A stretch of DNA of 35,264 bases. Source: Myxococcales bacterium. Lineage in GTDB: Bacteria; Myxococcota_A; Polyangia; Fen-1088. Location: positions 1 to 35,264 of the forward strand of contig PLNW01000121.1 in NCBI GenBank assembly GCA_003142855.1, written 5' to 3'. Below are positions 6,097 through 14,182 of the stretch, one piece after another (within the stretch, counting starts at the first letter, position 1; each line of letters begins with the position of its first letter). The notes under the pieces were generated by a model. The model ran no database searches. It saw only the letters and a list, made by a program, of their open reading frames with translations, and was not told the origin of the DNA. Both the position numbers and the translations under genes were made by a program.

Positions 6097-6648
6097 ATGA
6101 CAGTCGACCTCTCGAACTACGACATTCGGGGCTACCATCCGGGACGCGGCCCTGTCGTGCGCCTGTTTTGGTACGTCTGCAATGCCGTGTTGTTCGCGAG
6201 CTGGCTGCTGCCGGTGTCGGGGCCCAAACGAAGGCTGCTTCGCCTGTTTGGTGCAAGCGTCGGCGCCGGTGTGGTCATCAAGCCGAGGGTGAACATCAAG
6301 TATCCCTGGCACCTTCGCATCGGAAAGCACTGCTGGATCGGTGAAGGCTCCTGGATCGACAACCTCGTCGACGTGACTATGGGCGACAACGTGTGCATCT
6401 CCCAGGGTGCGTATCTGCTCACCGGCAACCACGACTACAAGGATCCTCATTTCGGCCTCATGCGTTCACCCATCACTCTCGATGATGGAAGCTGGGTGGG
6501 TGCCTTCGCCGTCGTGTGCCCTGGTGCGCACCTGGCACGCAACTCGATCGTCACGGTGGGAAGCGTTCTGCGCGGCGAAACGGCGCCCGACGGCATCTAC
6601 TCGGGAAATCCGGCGACACGCGTCCGCGAGCGAGAAATCGTGGGCTAG
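6097..6648 (+). CDS. WcaF-like left-handed beta-helix acetyltransferase
   Basis: The 183-residue protein begins MTVDLSNYDIRGYHPGRGPV, as do WcaF-type acyltransferases of colanic acid and related exopolysaccharide clusters. It continues with hexapeptide repeats (IGKHCWIGEGSWIDNLVDVTMGDN, ISQGAYLLTGNHDY, VGAFAVVCPGA, VTVGSVLRG) and ends YSGNPATRVRERE. The conserved catalytic His is in GNHDY. It should O-acetylate a sugar of the repeat unit using acetyl-CoA at the cytoplasmic face. It is the first gene of the plus-strand glycosyltransferase series, 7 nt before the next gene. The start follows the family alignment; the ribosome site is weak. Confidence 0.85.
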   Translation: MTVDLSNYDIRGYHPGRGPVVRLFWYVCNAVLFASWLLPVSGPKRRLLRLFGASVGAGVVIKPRVNIKYPWHLRIGKHCWIGEGSWIDNLVDVTMGDNVCISQGAYLLTGNHDYKDPHFGLMRSPITLDDGSWVGAFAVVCPGAHLARNSIVTVGSVLRGETAPDGIYSGNPATRVREREIVG

Positions 6649-6655
6649 CGGACCC

Positions 6656-7885
6656 ATGCCGCGGCTGATCTTCGTCAATCGCTTTTTCCATCCCGACCAT
6701 TCGGCCACCAGCCAGATCCTGAGCGATCTGGCCTTTCACCTGGGCGAGGCTGGATTCGACGTCCAAGTCCTCACCAGCCGGCAGATCTACGACGATTCTT
6801 CTCGCGAATTGCCCGCGAGCGAGAGCGTGCGCGGCGTGCATGTGCACCGGGTGTGGGCGACGCGATTCGGACGCGGCCGACTTCTGCCGCGGGCCATCGA
6901 CTACCTCACCTTTTATCTCAGCGCGACCGCGAAGCTTGCGGCTCTCGCGGATTCCAGCACCGTCGTCGTCGCCGAAACCGACCCGCCGCTCCTGTCGGTT
7001 CCCTCCGCTTTGGTAGCCCGACTGCGGCGCGCCCCTCTGGTCAACTGGACGCAGGATCTTTTCCCCGAGATCGCGCAAAGCCTCGGCGTTCCTGGCATCG
7101 CGCTGGTCGCGCCTGTGCTGCGAAGGCTGCGCAACCTCTCGCTCAAGCTGGCGCAGACGAACGTTGTGCTGGGCGACAGCATGGCCCTGCGCCTGCGCGC
7201 TGAGGGGATTGCGCAAGACAAGATCGACGTCATTCACAACTGGTCCCCGGTCGAAATGGAACCGCCGTCCGGGCACCCCGTCGCCAACTCGCTGCGCGAG
7301 GAATGGAATCTCGGCCAGAAGTTCGTGGTCGGGTATTCGGGAAACTTCGGCCGCGCGCACGATTTTGCCACGGTGCTCGACGCTGCGGCGATGCTGCGCG
7401 ACCTGCGCGATGTTCACTTTCTCTTCGTTGGCAACGGCGCCCAGCTTCCGTGGGTGCAGGCGCGCGTGGCCGCCCTGGGTTTGACCGACGTAAGCTTCCG
7501 TCCCTACCAGCCGCTCGACCGTCTGGCTCTCAGTCTGTCGGTGCCTGACCTGCACCTGGTTTCTCTCAAGCCGGAACTCGAGGGACTCATCGTTCCCAGC
7601 AAATTCTACTCGGTGCTCGCGGCAGGTCGCCCCGTTCTCTTTGTCGGGGATCCCAAGGGCGAAATTGCCAGGCGAATTGAGGAAGCCGGTTGCGGCCGGG
7701 TGTTTCCCGTCGGCGCGGCCGCCGAACTCGCGGCTGCGATTCGAGAACTCGCGGGCCAGCCGGCCCAGGTCGCCGAAATGGGCAAACGCGCCCGCGCCCT
7801 CTGGGCTTCGAGCTTCCAGCGCAAGCACGCGCTGGCGACTTGGCAGGAGCTATTGACGAAAGTGTCCGCCCGCACGAGAAGATGA
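6656..7885 (+). CDS. GT4 glycosyltransferase (WcaI-like)
   Basis: The 409-residue protein is a GT-B fold, GT4-family enzyme. It has an N-terminal acceptor domain (MPRLIFVNRFFHPDHSATSQ, typical of WcaI-like transferases), a linker with VIHNWSPV at about residue 200, and a C-terminal nucleotide-sugar domain with VVGYSGNFGRAHDF. The conserved E-x7-E-like stretch is ELEGLIVPSKFYSVLAAGRP. It should add one sugar to the lipid-linked repeat unit; donor and linkage cannot be read from sequence. It overlaps the next gene by four bases (ATGA), so translation is probably coupled. Two fragments of a second copy lie at 927-1391. Confidence 0.88.
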   Translation: MPRLIFVNRFFHPDHSATSQILSDLAFHLGEAGFDVQVLTSRQIYDDSSRELPASESVRGVHVHRVWATRFGRGRLLPRAIDYLTFYLSATAKLAALADSSTVVVAETDPPLLSVPSALVARLRRAPLVNWTQDLFPEIAQSLGVPGIALVAPVLRRLRNLSLKLAQTNVVLGDSMALRLRAEGIAQDKIDVIHNWSPVEMEPPSGHPVANSLREEWNLGQKFVVGYSGNFGRAHDFATVLDAAAMLRDLRDVHFLFVGNGAQLPWVQARVAALGLTDVSFRPYQPLDRLALSLSVPDLHLVSLKPELEGLIVPSKFYSVLAAGRPVLFVGDPKGEIARRIEEAGCGRVFPVGAAAELAAAIRELAGQPAQVAEMGKRARALWASSFQRKHALATWQELLTKVSARTRR

Positions 7886-9054
7886 ACATGCGGATCCTAC
7901 AGGTCGTTGACTCGCTCGATCCGATCTACGGTGGCCCACCCACGGTCGTGCTTCGGCTTGCGGCCGCGCTCGCGCGCGAAGGCGCGCAGGTGACCCTGTA
8001 CAGCCAAGAACGCTCGGGGCGAGAAGCCGACATTGCGGCGACCCTGCACGGCATTCCCGGTATCGAGTTGGTGAGCCGGGTTTCCGACGTGTGCGACGAT
8101 CGCAAGGCACGGCTGCTTGGACGGCCCGCTTGGGACTTTCTGCGCCGGCCGAGCGCCGCATTCGATTTGGTGCATATTCATGGGCTGTGGCGGCCCGGCT
8201 TGCGGGCCATCCTGCGAGAATCGCTCCGGCGCTCGTGCCCGTACGTGATCACGCCGCACGGGATGCTGGCGCGCTGGAGCCTGGCCCAGAAACCAGTGCG
8301 CAAGAAGATCGCCCTGGCGCTTTCCTGGCGATCTCTGATTCGGAGGGCGTCGTTTGTTCACGCCCTGACCCAGGCCGAGGCTCGGGACTTTGGCGCTCTC
8401 GGAATCGCTTGCCCCGTGGACGTCGTGCCCAACGGCTGCTTCCTGGAAGAGATGGGCGAACTGCCGGCGCCGGGATCGTTTCACGCGGCCCATCCTGAAC
8501 TCGGTGGCCATCCCTTCATTCTCTTCTTGGGTCGGCTCCACTACGTCAAGCGCGCAGATTGGCTGGTGCGGGCGTTCGCCAAGCTGGCAGCGACCGTCCC
8601 GGACGTGCGCCTGGTCCTTGCGGGACCCGACTGCGGAACGCGCCCTCAGATCGAACAGGAAGTGAAAACCCTGGGCCTTGGCAGCCGAGTCCACTTCGTC
8701 GGTCCGCTCTACGGGCAGCAGAAATATGCCGCGATGGTGGACGCCCGTTGCTTCTGCCAACCCAGCGTCTACGAAACCTTCAGCATGTCGATTCTGGAAG
8801 CCATGGCCTGCGGCCTGCCGCCGGTGATCACGCGCGGCTGCAACTTCGACGAAGTCGGAACCTCCGGCTCCGGACTCGTGGTCGACAGCGAGGACGAGCT
8901 GTCGGACGCCCTTCGCAAGTTCTGCACCGATGCCAACGCGCGCGATTCCGCCGCGAAGAAGGCGCGCGATTTGGTGGTCGCGAAATACACATGGCCCGTC
9001 GTCGCCAGGCAAATGCTCGCCCGGTATGAAGCGCGGATGGGCAGCCGGGCGTAA
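7882..9054 (+). CDS. GT4 glycosyltransferase
   Basis: The 390-residue protein is a complete GT4 enzyme. It has the N-terminal GGPPTVVLRLAAALAREGAQ donor-loop region, VHIHGLWRPG and ITPHGMLARWSL (the HGM stretch is typical of polysaccharide GT4s). The linker is VVPNGCF, followed by ILFLGRLHYVKRADWLVRAF and the catalytic E-x7-E in YETFSMSILEAMACGLP. It probably transfers one sugar of the repeat unit. ATG 7882 overlaps the preceding stop; ATG 7888 (MRILQVV) is an equally reasonable start. The following gene begins at once but lacks its 5' part. Confidence 0.88.
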   Translation: MNMRILQVVDSLDPIYGGPPTVVLRLAAALAREGAQVTLYSQERSGREADIAATLHGIPGIELVSRVSDVCDDRKARLLGRPAWDFLRRPSAAFDLVHIHGLWRPGLRAILRESLRRSCPYVITPHGMLARWSLAQKPVRKKIALALSWRSLIRRASFVHALTQAEARDFGALGIACPVDVVPNGCFLEEMGELPAPGSFHAAHPELGGHPFILFLGRLHYVKRADWLVRAFAKLAATVPDVRLVLAGPDCGTRPQIEQEVKTLGLGSRVHFVGPLYGQQKYAAMVDARCFCQPSVYETFSMSILEAMACGLPPVITRGCNFDEVGTSGSGLVVDSEDELSDALRKFCTDANARDSAAKKARDLVVAKYTWPVVARQMLARYEARMGSRA

Positions 9055-9055
9055 T

Positions 9056-10018
9056 GACCAACCCTTTCAGGGTGATCGCGCGCCGTTTGTGACCGAGCGG
9101 CCGGACGTCGTGGTCGCGACGTCGCCTCAGTTCTTGACCGGCGTCGCAGGCTACTGGCTTTCGCAGCTGTACCACGTGCCCTTCATTTGCGAAGTGCGCG
9201 ATCTCTGGCCGCGCAGCATCGTTGCAGTCGGTGCGATGAAGGCCGGATCTCCGATCGTGGAGGCGCTGGAACAGGTCGAACTGTTTCTCTACCGGGCGGC
9301 TAGCCATCTGGTCGTCGTGACGGAGTCGTTCGTCGACGAGATCGGCGCACGTGGCATCGACCGTTCAAAGCTGTCCGTGATCACGAACGGGGTGGATCTG
9401 AATCTTTTCCAGCCGGGCTCGCGAGCGGAGGCACGCGGGCGACTGGACCTGCCCTCGGGATTCATCGCCACCTATGTGGGCACGCACGGCATGGCGCACG
9501 GGCTGGGTATGCTTCTCGATGCGGCACCGCGATTGGCAGCCGACGGAATCACGCTGCTGCTGGTCGGCGAGGGGGCCGAGAAGGCGATGCTGAAAGAACG
9601 CGCGGCCCGGGAGGGCATCAGGAACGTGATCTTCTGGGACCAGCGCCCAAGAAACGAGATCGCCGACGTGTGTGCAGCGGCGAATGTCTGTTTGGTTCTT
9701 CTGCGTGGGAAGCAGCTTTTCAAGTCGGTGATACCCTCGAAGATCTTCGAGTTCATGGGGGCTGGCCGAGCCATCCACACCACTGTCGACGGTGAATCTA
9801 GGACCATAATCGAACGGGCCGGTGCCGGCGTGTTCTCTCCGCCCGAGGATCTAGACGCTTTCGTGGCCACGCTGCGACGATGCGCCACGAGTCCAGCCGA
9901 ACTCGACGATCTCGGCAAGAGCGGACGTCAGTATGCGGAAGCAAACTACTCGCGGCCCGCGCTTGCCGCCCGGTACGCTGAACTCCTCGTGCGCTTGGTG
10001 GCCTCCCGATCCAGATGA
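9056..10018 (+). pseudogene. WbuB-like GT4 glycosyltransferase lacking its N-terminus
   Basis: About 310 codons match the WbuB-type GT4 group: PDVVVATSPQFLTGVAGYWL, EVRDLWPRSIVAVGAM, ITNGVDLNLF, YVGTHGMAHGL, and VIPSKIFEFMGAGRAIHTT with the conserved Glu. Family proteins are about 400 residues and begin with a roughly 100-residue Rossmann half-domain carrying the glycine-rich acceptor loop, which is absent. The homology starts within about 35 bases of the preceding stop. GTG 9089 could initiate a 309-residue product, so residual activity cannot be excluded, but loss of half of the acceptor domain makes it unlikely. A deletion fused its body to the preceding gene's end. Confidence 0.75.
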
Positions 10019-10217
10019 TAGGTGCTCGCCTTCGGAGTTGCGTTTGGTAGTGTACTTCAAGAGGATATCCTGTGCATGAATACAGCCAGGACGACATGTC
10101 GAACCGTCCCCAATGGTCGACACCGGTTCTTGCGCCTACGGCCTCGGCGCGAGGGTGTGGCCCATCAGACGGGGCAAGAACTTTTGGTGGAAGGCCCGAC
10201 GGAGGGGAGGCGTTGTG
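10019..10217. other. Gap before the GT2 gene
   Basis: Open frames cross the gap, including one in frame with the GT2 that reads GLGARVWPIRRGKNFWWKAR, but I recognise no family. Its right end supplies the strong GGAGGGGAGG ribosome site of the GT2. Confidence 0.4.
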
Positions 10218-11108
10218 ATGGAGACGGTGTCGGTTGTGATTCCAGTCTACAACGGCGCACAAACTATCCGGCGCGCCATTGACTCGGCATTGGGGCAAAG
10301 CTGGAAAGAGCGGGAAGTCATCGTTGTCGATGACGGCTCCACCGACGGAACCTTCGCACTCCTAGAAGGGTATGGGAACAGGATTCGTGCCATCCATCAA
10401 AGCAACTGCGGAGTCGCACTCGCGCGCAATGCCGCGATTGAGCAGGCGAAAGGGGACTACGTCGCGTTTCTCGACGCCGACGACGAGTGGCTCCCAGAGA
10501 AGCTGGAGATCCAAGTCGGCGTGCTTCGATCGATGCCTGACGTGGGCGTGTTGGGGGGTGGAAGTGAATGGAAGAAGGGCGGCGAAGGAAGGTTTCAGGT
10601 ACCGGCGTCTAGAGAAGTGAGCCTTGAGAGCCTGCTGTTCGGAAACCCGCTTTGCACTAGCACCGTGGTTGTCCGGACCTCGATTCTACGGGAGTCGAGC
10701 TTGCGGTTCTGGCAGGAGCTTCAAGGGCCCGAGGATTGGCACCTTTGGATCAGGCTTGCTGGGCGAACGCGCCTTTGGAACGACAAGCGGATCGTTGCGC
10801 GGCACTATCTTACTGAGGAAAGCATATCGAGGCGGGACTGCTCCGGCTTACTGGCGCGCTATGGGCAGATGTACGAGCGCCTTTTCTCCAATCTGCTCAA
10901 CGACCCCGCAGTATCGCCGATGGTGCGCCGACGATGGGATGACATTGAACTCAACGTAGAAATGTTGAAGTTTCGAATTCTAGTCACCACGCAACCTTTG
11001 GAAGCGCTGGCGCGATGGTGGCGAGTTGCCCGCCGGTTGCGGAGCGCCACGCAGATTCGTCTGTGCATGCGCAGTCTTGTGGCCGGGCTGTACCATTCGC
11101 TCGGGTGA
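10218..11108 (+). CDS. GT2 glycosyltransferase
   Basis: The 296-residue protein is a GT-A, GT2-family enzyme. It has SVVIPVYNGAQTIRRAIDSA and VIVVDDGSTDGT (residues about 4-45), GVALARNAAIEQAKGDYVAF, the metal-binding LDADDEW (DxD), and a QGPEDWHLWIRLA stretch serving as the acceptor-site ED motif. It transfers a sugar from a nucleotide donor in the cytoplasm. GGAGGGGAGG lies about 7 nt before the ATG; GTG immediately before it is an alternative start. It is the last plus-strand gene of this arm and faces pseI, whose stop is about 25 bases away. Confidence 0.9.
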   Translation: METVSVVIPVYNGAQTIRRAIDSALGQSWKEREVIVVDDGSTDGTFALLEGYGNRIRAIHQSNCGVALARNAAIEQAKGDYVAFLDADDEWLPEKLEIQVGVLRSMPDVGVLGGGSEWKKGGEGRFQVPASREVSLESLLFGNPLCTSTVVVRTSILRESSLRFWQELQGPEDWHLWIRLAGRTRLWNDKRIVARHYLTEESISRRDCSGLLARYGQMYERLFSNLLNDPAVSPMVRRRWDDIELNVEMLKFRILVTTQPLEALARWWRVARRLRSATQIRLCMRSLVAGLYHSLG

Positions 11109-11132
11109 GGTGGACTGTGGTTCCAATGGCGT

Positions 11133-12173
11133 TCACTCCACGCACGTCCAGTCGAGCGGCGTGCCGCGCTCGATGTCCCTCGACGCCCGCCGCCCGAGCA
11201 CGATCGGCAGATACCTTGGGGGCAAGCCACCGTCGGGTCGGATCGATCGCACGTGCTCCTCAGTGAAGATCTCCCCTGCCCGGGTTTGGCGCACCACGTA
11301 CAGCGACCTGCGGAAGGCCCGGCTGTGGGCCTCCTCGGTGCCGAGCGCATAGCTGACCTCGCCGAGTGCCTCCCGCGCTGTTCGCACCGCCTCGACCATG
11401 GCCTTGAACTCGTGCGGCTCCAACGAGAATGCGCTGTCAGGACCCGGATCCGATCGTGAAAGGGTGAGGTGCTTCTCGATGATCGTCGCCCCAAGCGCCA
11501 CTGCGGCGATAGGCACTGCGATACCCAGCGTGTGGTCGGACAGGCCCACCGTCAGACCGAAGGCGGCCGCAAGGTGCGGGATGGTGCGAAGATTCATCTC
11601 TCGGGGGTTGGCCGGATAGCCGCTCGTGCACTTGAGCAGCGCGATGGCGGTAGCTCCGCCGTCGCGCGCTGCGCGCACCGCCTCCCCGATCTCCGCGAGC
11701 GTCGCCATCCCCGTCGACATGATGAGCGGCCTCCGGGTGGCAGCCGCGCGCGTGATGAGCGGCAAGTCGACGATCTCGAAAGACGCAATCTTGTAGCAAG
11801 GCACACCAAGGGTCTCCAAAAACTGGATGGCCGACCCATCGAAGGGCGTCGAGAAGAAGGCCAGGCCTCTCCTTTCTGCCGCCTCCTTGATCTGCCCATG
11901 CCATTCCCACGGAGTGTAAGCCTCGCGATAGAGTTGATAGAGCGTCTTGCCCTCCCATAGTGTCCCTCTTGCTATACGGAAGGGCGCTTTGTCGCAATCA
12001 ATGGTCAGGGTGTCTGCAGTGTAGGTTTGCAGCTTGACTGCGTCTGCGCCAGCGTCCGCGGCGGTGTCAACCAGCTTGAGCGCCTCCTCGACCCTCTGGT
12101 GGTGATTCGCGGAAAGCTCGGCGACGACGTACACCGGATGCCCAGCCCCTATGTCACGCTGACCGATTCTCAT
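11133..12173 (-). CDS. pseI: Pseudaminic acid synthase
   Basis: The 346-residue protein condenses 2,4-diacetamido-2,4,6-trideoxy-L-altrose with phosphoenolpyruvate to give pseudaminic acid. It has a NeuB barrel (VYVVAELSANHHQRVEEALK, DAVKLQTYTADTLTID, ASFEIVDLP, GLSDHTLGI, EKHLTLSRSDPGPDSAFSLE) and a C-terminal SAF/antifreeze-like domain (RSLYVVRQTRAGEIFTEEHV). The stretch FRIARGTLWEGKTLYQLYRE and the TPWEWH motif are typical of PseI rather than NeuB or LegI. Its ATG overlaps the stop of the pseG-pseH gene by four bases, so the two are translationally coupled. It looks intact. Confidence 0.93.
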   Translation of the reverse strand: MRIGQRDIGAGHPVYVVAELSANHHQRVEEALKLVDTAADAGADAVKLQTYTADTLTIDCDKAPFRIARGTLWEGKTLYQLYREAYTPWEWHGQIKEAAERRGLAFFSTPFDGSAIQFLETLGVPCYKIASFEIVDLPLITRAAATRRPLIMSTGMATLAEIGEAVRAARDGGATAIALLKCTSGYPANPREMNLRTIPHLAAAFGLTVGLSDHTLGIAVPIAAVALGATIIEKHLTLSRSDPGPDSAFSLEPHEFKAMVEAVRTAREALGEVSYALGTEEAHSRAFRRSLYVVRQTRAGEIFTEEHVRSIRPDGGLPPRYLPIVLGRRASRDIERGTPLDWTCVE

Positions 12174-13669
12174 CGAGCGACCTCTTCCCTGCCGACAAAG
12201 TAGTGCATCGCCCGGTTCTCCCCGAGCACTTCTTCCCCTCGGTAGCGATAGCCGGCCTTCTCGAAAGCGCGGCGCGACCGAACATTGTCGGGCTTGACAT
12301 AGGCGTTGACCGCCGAAAGCTGGAGGTTTCCAAACGCGTACGCGGCGCCCACCTCGAGCAAGGCCGAGGCGAAGCCACGCCCCCGGAACGCGGGCGAGAT
12401 GCTGAACGAAAGAAGCGCGGTGGAACCTTTGCGGTCCAAGCGAAGCTGACCGACCGAGTTGTCATCCTCGTCCATCGCGATGAGGAGGCGCCTGGACTCG
12501 TCGGCCATCAGGGCGGCGTACCAAGTGGTGTGCTTTTCCCAGGGGATAGGCTCGGTTGAAAAGGAGTGCGCGCGCGTCTCGGGGTCGTTTGCCCAGCTCC
12601 AGATCGTGCGACTGTCTCCTTCCGCCGCACATCTGAGGCGAAGCCGACGACCTTGGAGGTGCATCAGGACACGTTCCACTCCCTCGCCATCGACAAGCTC
12701 CTTGCCGCGAGCGGCAAGGGCCGCACGAAGGGACGAGTCCTGGAGCAGTGCTCTGATCGGCGCTGTCAACGCCTCCGCGGTAGCTTCGGCATGCCAGCCG
12801 CCGTACAAGGCTCCGCCGTGGCGAACCAGCCACCCCGCGTTCGAGCGTTGGTTTTCGGCTGATGCCAGGACCACGAAGGGTACTCCCATGAAGGCGAGCT
12901 CCCAGACCGTCGATCCGCCCGCCGATACCGCCGCGTCTGTTTCCGACATGAGCGCTGCCATGTCGTCGACGGTGCGCAAGACTCGAACGGTGTGCCGCGA
13001 TCGCTGTGCGGCATCGGTCAGCTCGGAGTCGGACTCTGGACCACAGACGACGTCGAGGCAGAGCCCCAGCCCTTCGATCGCTTCGGCAGCTTGAAGCACG
13101 CGGGCAGCGACCCTGCCGGGATCACTGCCGCCAAGCGTGACCAGAAGCCTTCGAGCTTCCCGATCTCTCAAAGGCTGGCGCCTACGCCAGCCCCAGAACT
13201 CCCTGCGCAACAGGGCGAACCGCGTTCCGAGCAACAACTTGGTCTCGGGCCGGTGAGGATACTGGAGTTCCTCGGAGCCTGGGTTTTGATTCAAGACAAT
13301 GTCCGCCGGATAGTCGGCGGAATGCTGGTAGTCGTCGAGGACGAGCAAGCGAAGTCCCCCCGACTTGATCAGGTGCTGATACTCCGCGGCTGTGAAGTAG
13401 CCGTCCGCGACAACCCACGAGGCTCCGGCTTCCCGCGCGGCGTTGACCGTCGCTCGAGCGTCGTCGGTCGACCCGGGTTCCGAAGCTTGAGCGATGACGG
13501 AGAGGCCCTCGGCGGCCATACGCTGCTTGAGCCACCCGGCCGGCCGAGTGGTCAAGAGCGTCGCCCGGCCACCCGCCTGCAAGCACGCCTGGGCCAGGGC
13601 CAGGCATCGCATGACATGACCGGTCCCGGTTGCAGGGCTCGCGTCGGCGCGAATTAGCAGATGACTCAT
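12170..13669 (-). CDS. pseG: PseG hydrolase - PseH-like acetyltransferase fusion
   Basis: The 499-residue protein joins two pathway steps. Residues 1 to about 345 are a PseG UDP-sugar hydrolase, with LIRADASPATGTGHVMRCLA (catalytic GxGH with His18), VLDDYQHSADYPADIVLNQNP, RRLLVTLGGSDP, and SAGGSTVWELAFMGVPFVVL. Residues about 350-499 are a GNAT acetyltransferase with WANDPETRAHSF, SISPAFRGRGFASALL (acetyl-CoA loop) and NVRSRRAFEKAGY. It would N-acetylate UDP-4-amino-sugar and then release UDP, the third and fourth steps after dehydration and amination. The start at 13669 follows the family; the upstream frame to 13741 is unconserved. It is the first gene of the short operon with pseI. Confidence 0.9.
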   Translation of the reverse strand: MSHLLIRADASPATGTGHVMRCLALAQACLQAGGRATLLTTRPAGWLKQRMAAEGLSVIAQASEPGSTDDARATVNAAREAGASWVVADGYFTAAEYQHLIKSGGLRLLVLDDYQHSADYPADIVLNQNPGSEELQYPHRPETKLLLGTRFALLRREFWGWRRRQPLRDREARRLLVTLGGSDPGRVAARVLQAAEAIEGLGLCLDVVCGPESDSELTDAAQRSRHTVRVLRTVDDMAALMSETDAAVSAGGSTVWELAFMGVPFVVLASAENQRSNAGWLVRHGGALYGGWHAEATAEALTAPIRALLQDSSLRAALAARGKELVDGEGVERVLMHLQGRRLRLRCAAEGDSRTIWSWANDPETRAHSFSTEPIPWEKHTTWYAALMADESRRLLIAMDEDDNSVGQLRLDRKGSTALLSFSISPAFRGRGFASALLEVGAAYAFGNLQLSAVNAYVKPDNVRSRRAFEKAGYRYRGEEVLGENRAMHYFVGREEVAR

Positions 13670-14055
13670 GTTAGGCGCTTGAATCCCATATCTGCGACGG
13701 GCCCCTTGAGCCTTGTGGTACCCCCAGGGATACCTTGCCATACGTGCTTGTATTCATCCTGTGTCTTGCTCATTTCTCGCTTCGCTGGGTCCCGCTCATC
13801 ATCGCAACCTTACCATCTTCGCAAAGAGACTTCTCGTAGCCCTCGCTGCGGTCGAAGCCGGCGGGCCTCCGGCCAGCACTTCCCCTACCGCTGCCCGACC
13901 GGTGGGTCAGGCCAGAACTGCTTTCCACAAACCCGGCATGGCTGTTTGTCGAGCCGCGTGCACATTGTGGCTGCGCTCGCCGGGACCCGCGTTGCCACCT
14001 CCGCCGCTGCGCCCCGTCTATGCTTGGGGTGGACTACTTCTCGCGAGCAGACGCA

Positions 14056-14097
14056 GACAAGCAGACCCGGACAAGCAGACCCGGACAAAGCAGACCG
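14056..14097 (+). repeat. Three tandem 14-bp repeats at the IS target
   Basis: The unit GACAAGCAGACCCG occurs at 14056-14069 and 14070-14083 and as the variant GACAAAGCAGACCG at 14084-14097. The IS inserted immediately after, taking the third unit into its target duplication. A repeat-rich target may be a clue to site preference. Confidence 0.8.
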
Positions 14098-14103
14098 GAC
14101 TCC
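14088..14103 (+). repeat. Left target-site duplication of the IS
   Basis: AAGCAGACCGGACTCC abuts the left end of the element and is repeated exactly at 15465-15480. Confidence 0.85.
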
Positions 14104-14150
14104 TGTCGAAGCCGAGTCAATCTGTCAGTTAACTGCCGAGTGAAAATGTC
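14104..14150. repeat. Left terminal inverted repeat of the IS
   Basis: It aligns with the reverse complement of 15417-15464 with one gap and a handful of mismatches. GCCGAGTCAA (14111) and GCCGAGTGAA (14135) form an internal direct repeat. Confidence 0.8.
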
Positions 14151-14182
14151 ACTGGGTGGGTTCAAGGGGGAATGCCTGGACA

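Larger units (their letters stand above)
13670..14103. other. Gap upstream of pseG, ending at the IS
   Basis: No gene is supported in this 434-base stretch. It would hold the promoter of pseG-pseI but no clear -35/-10 pair stands out. Its right end has three 14-bp tandem repeats, the last of which contains the left target duplication of the insertion sequence. It was continuous with 15481-15600 before the insertion. Confidence 0.5.

Noticed and set aside
6551..7828. 425-codon minus-strand frame opposite the GT4 gene
   Set aside because: Antisense shadow; the plus strand has clear GT4 motifs and codon bias.
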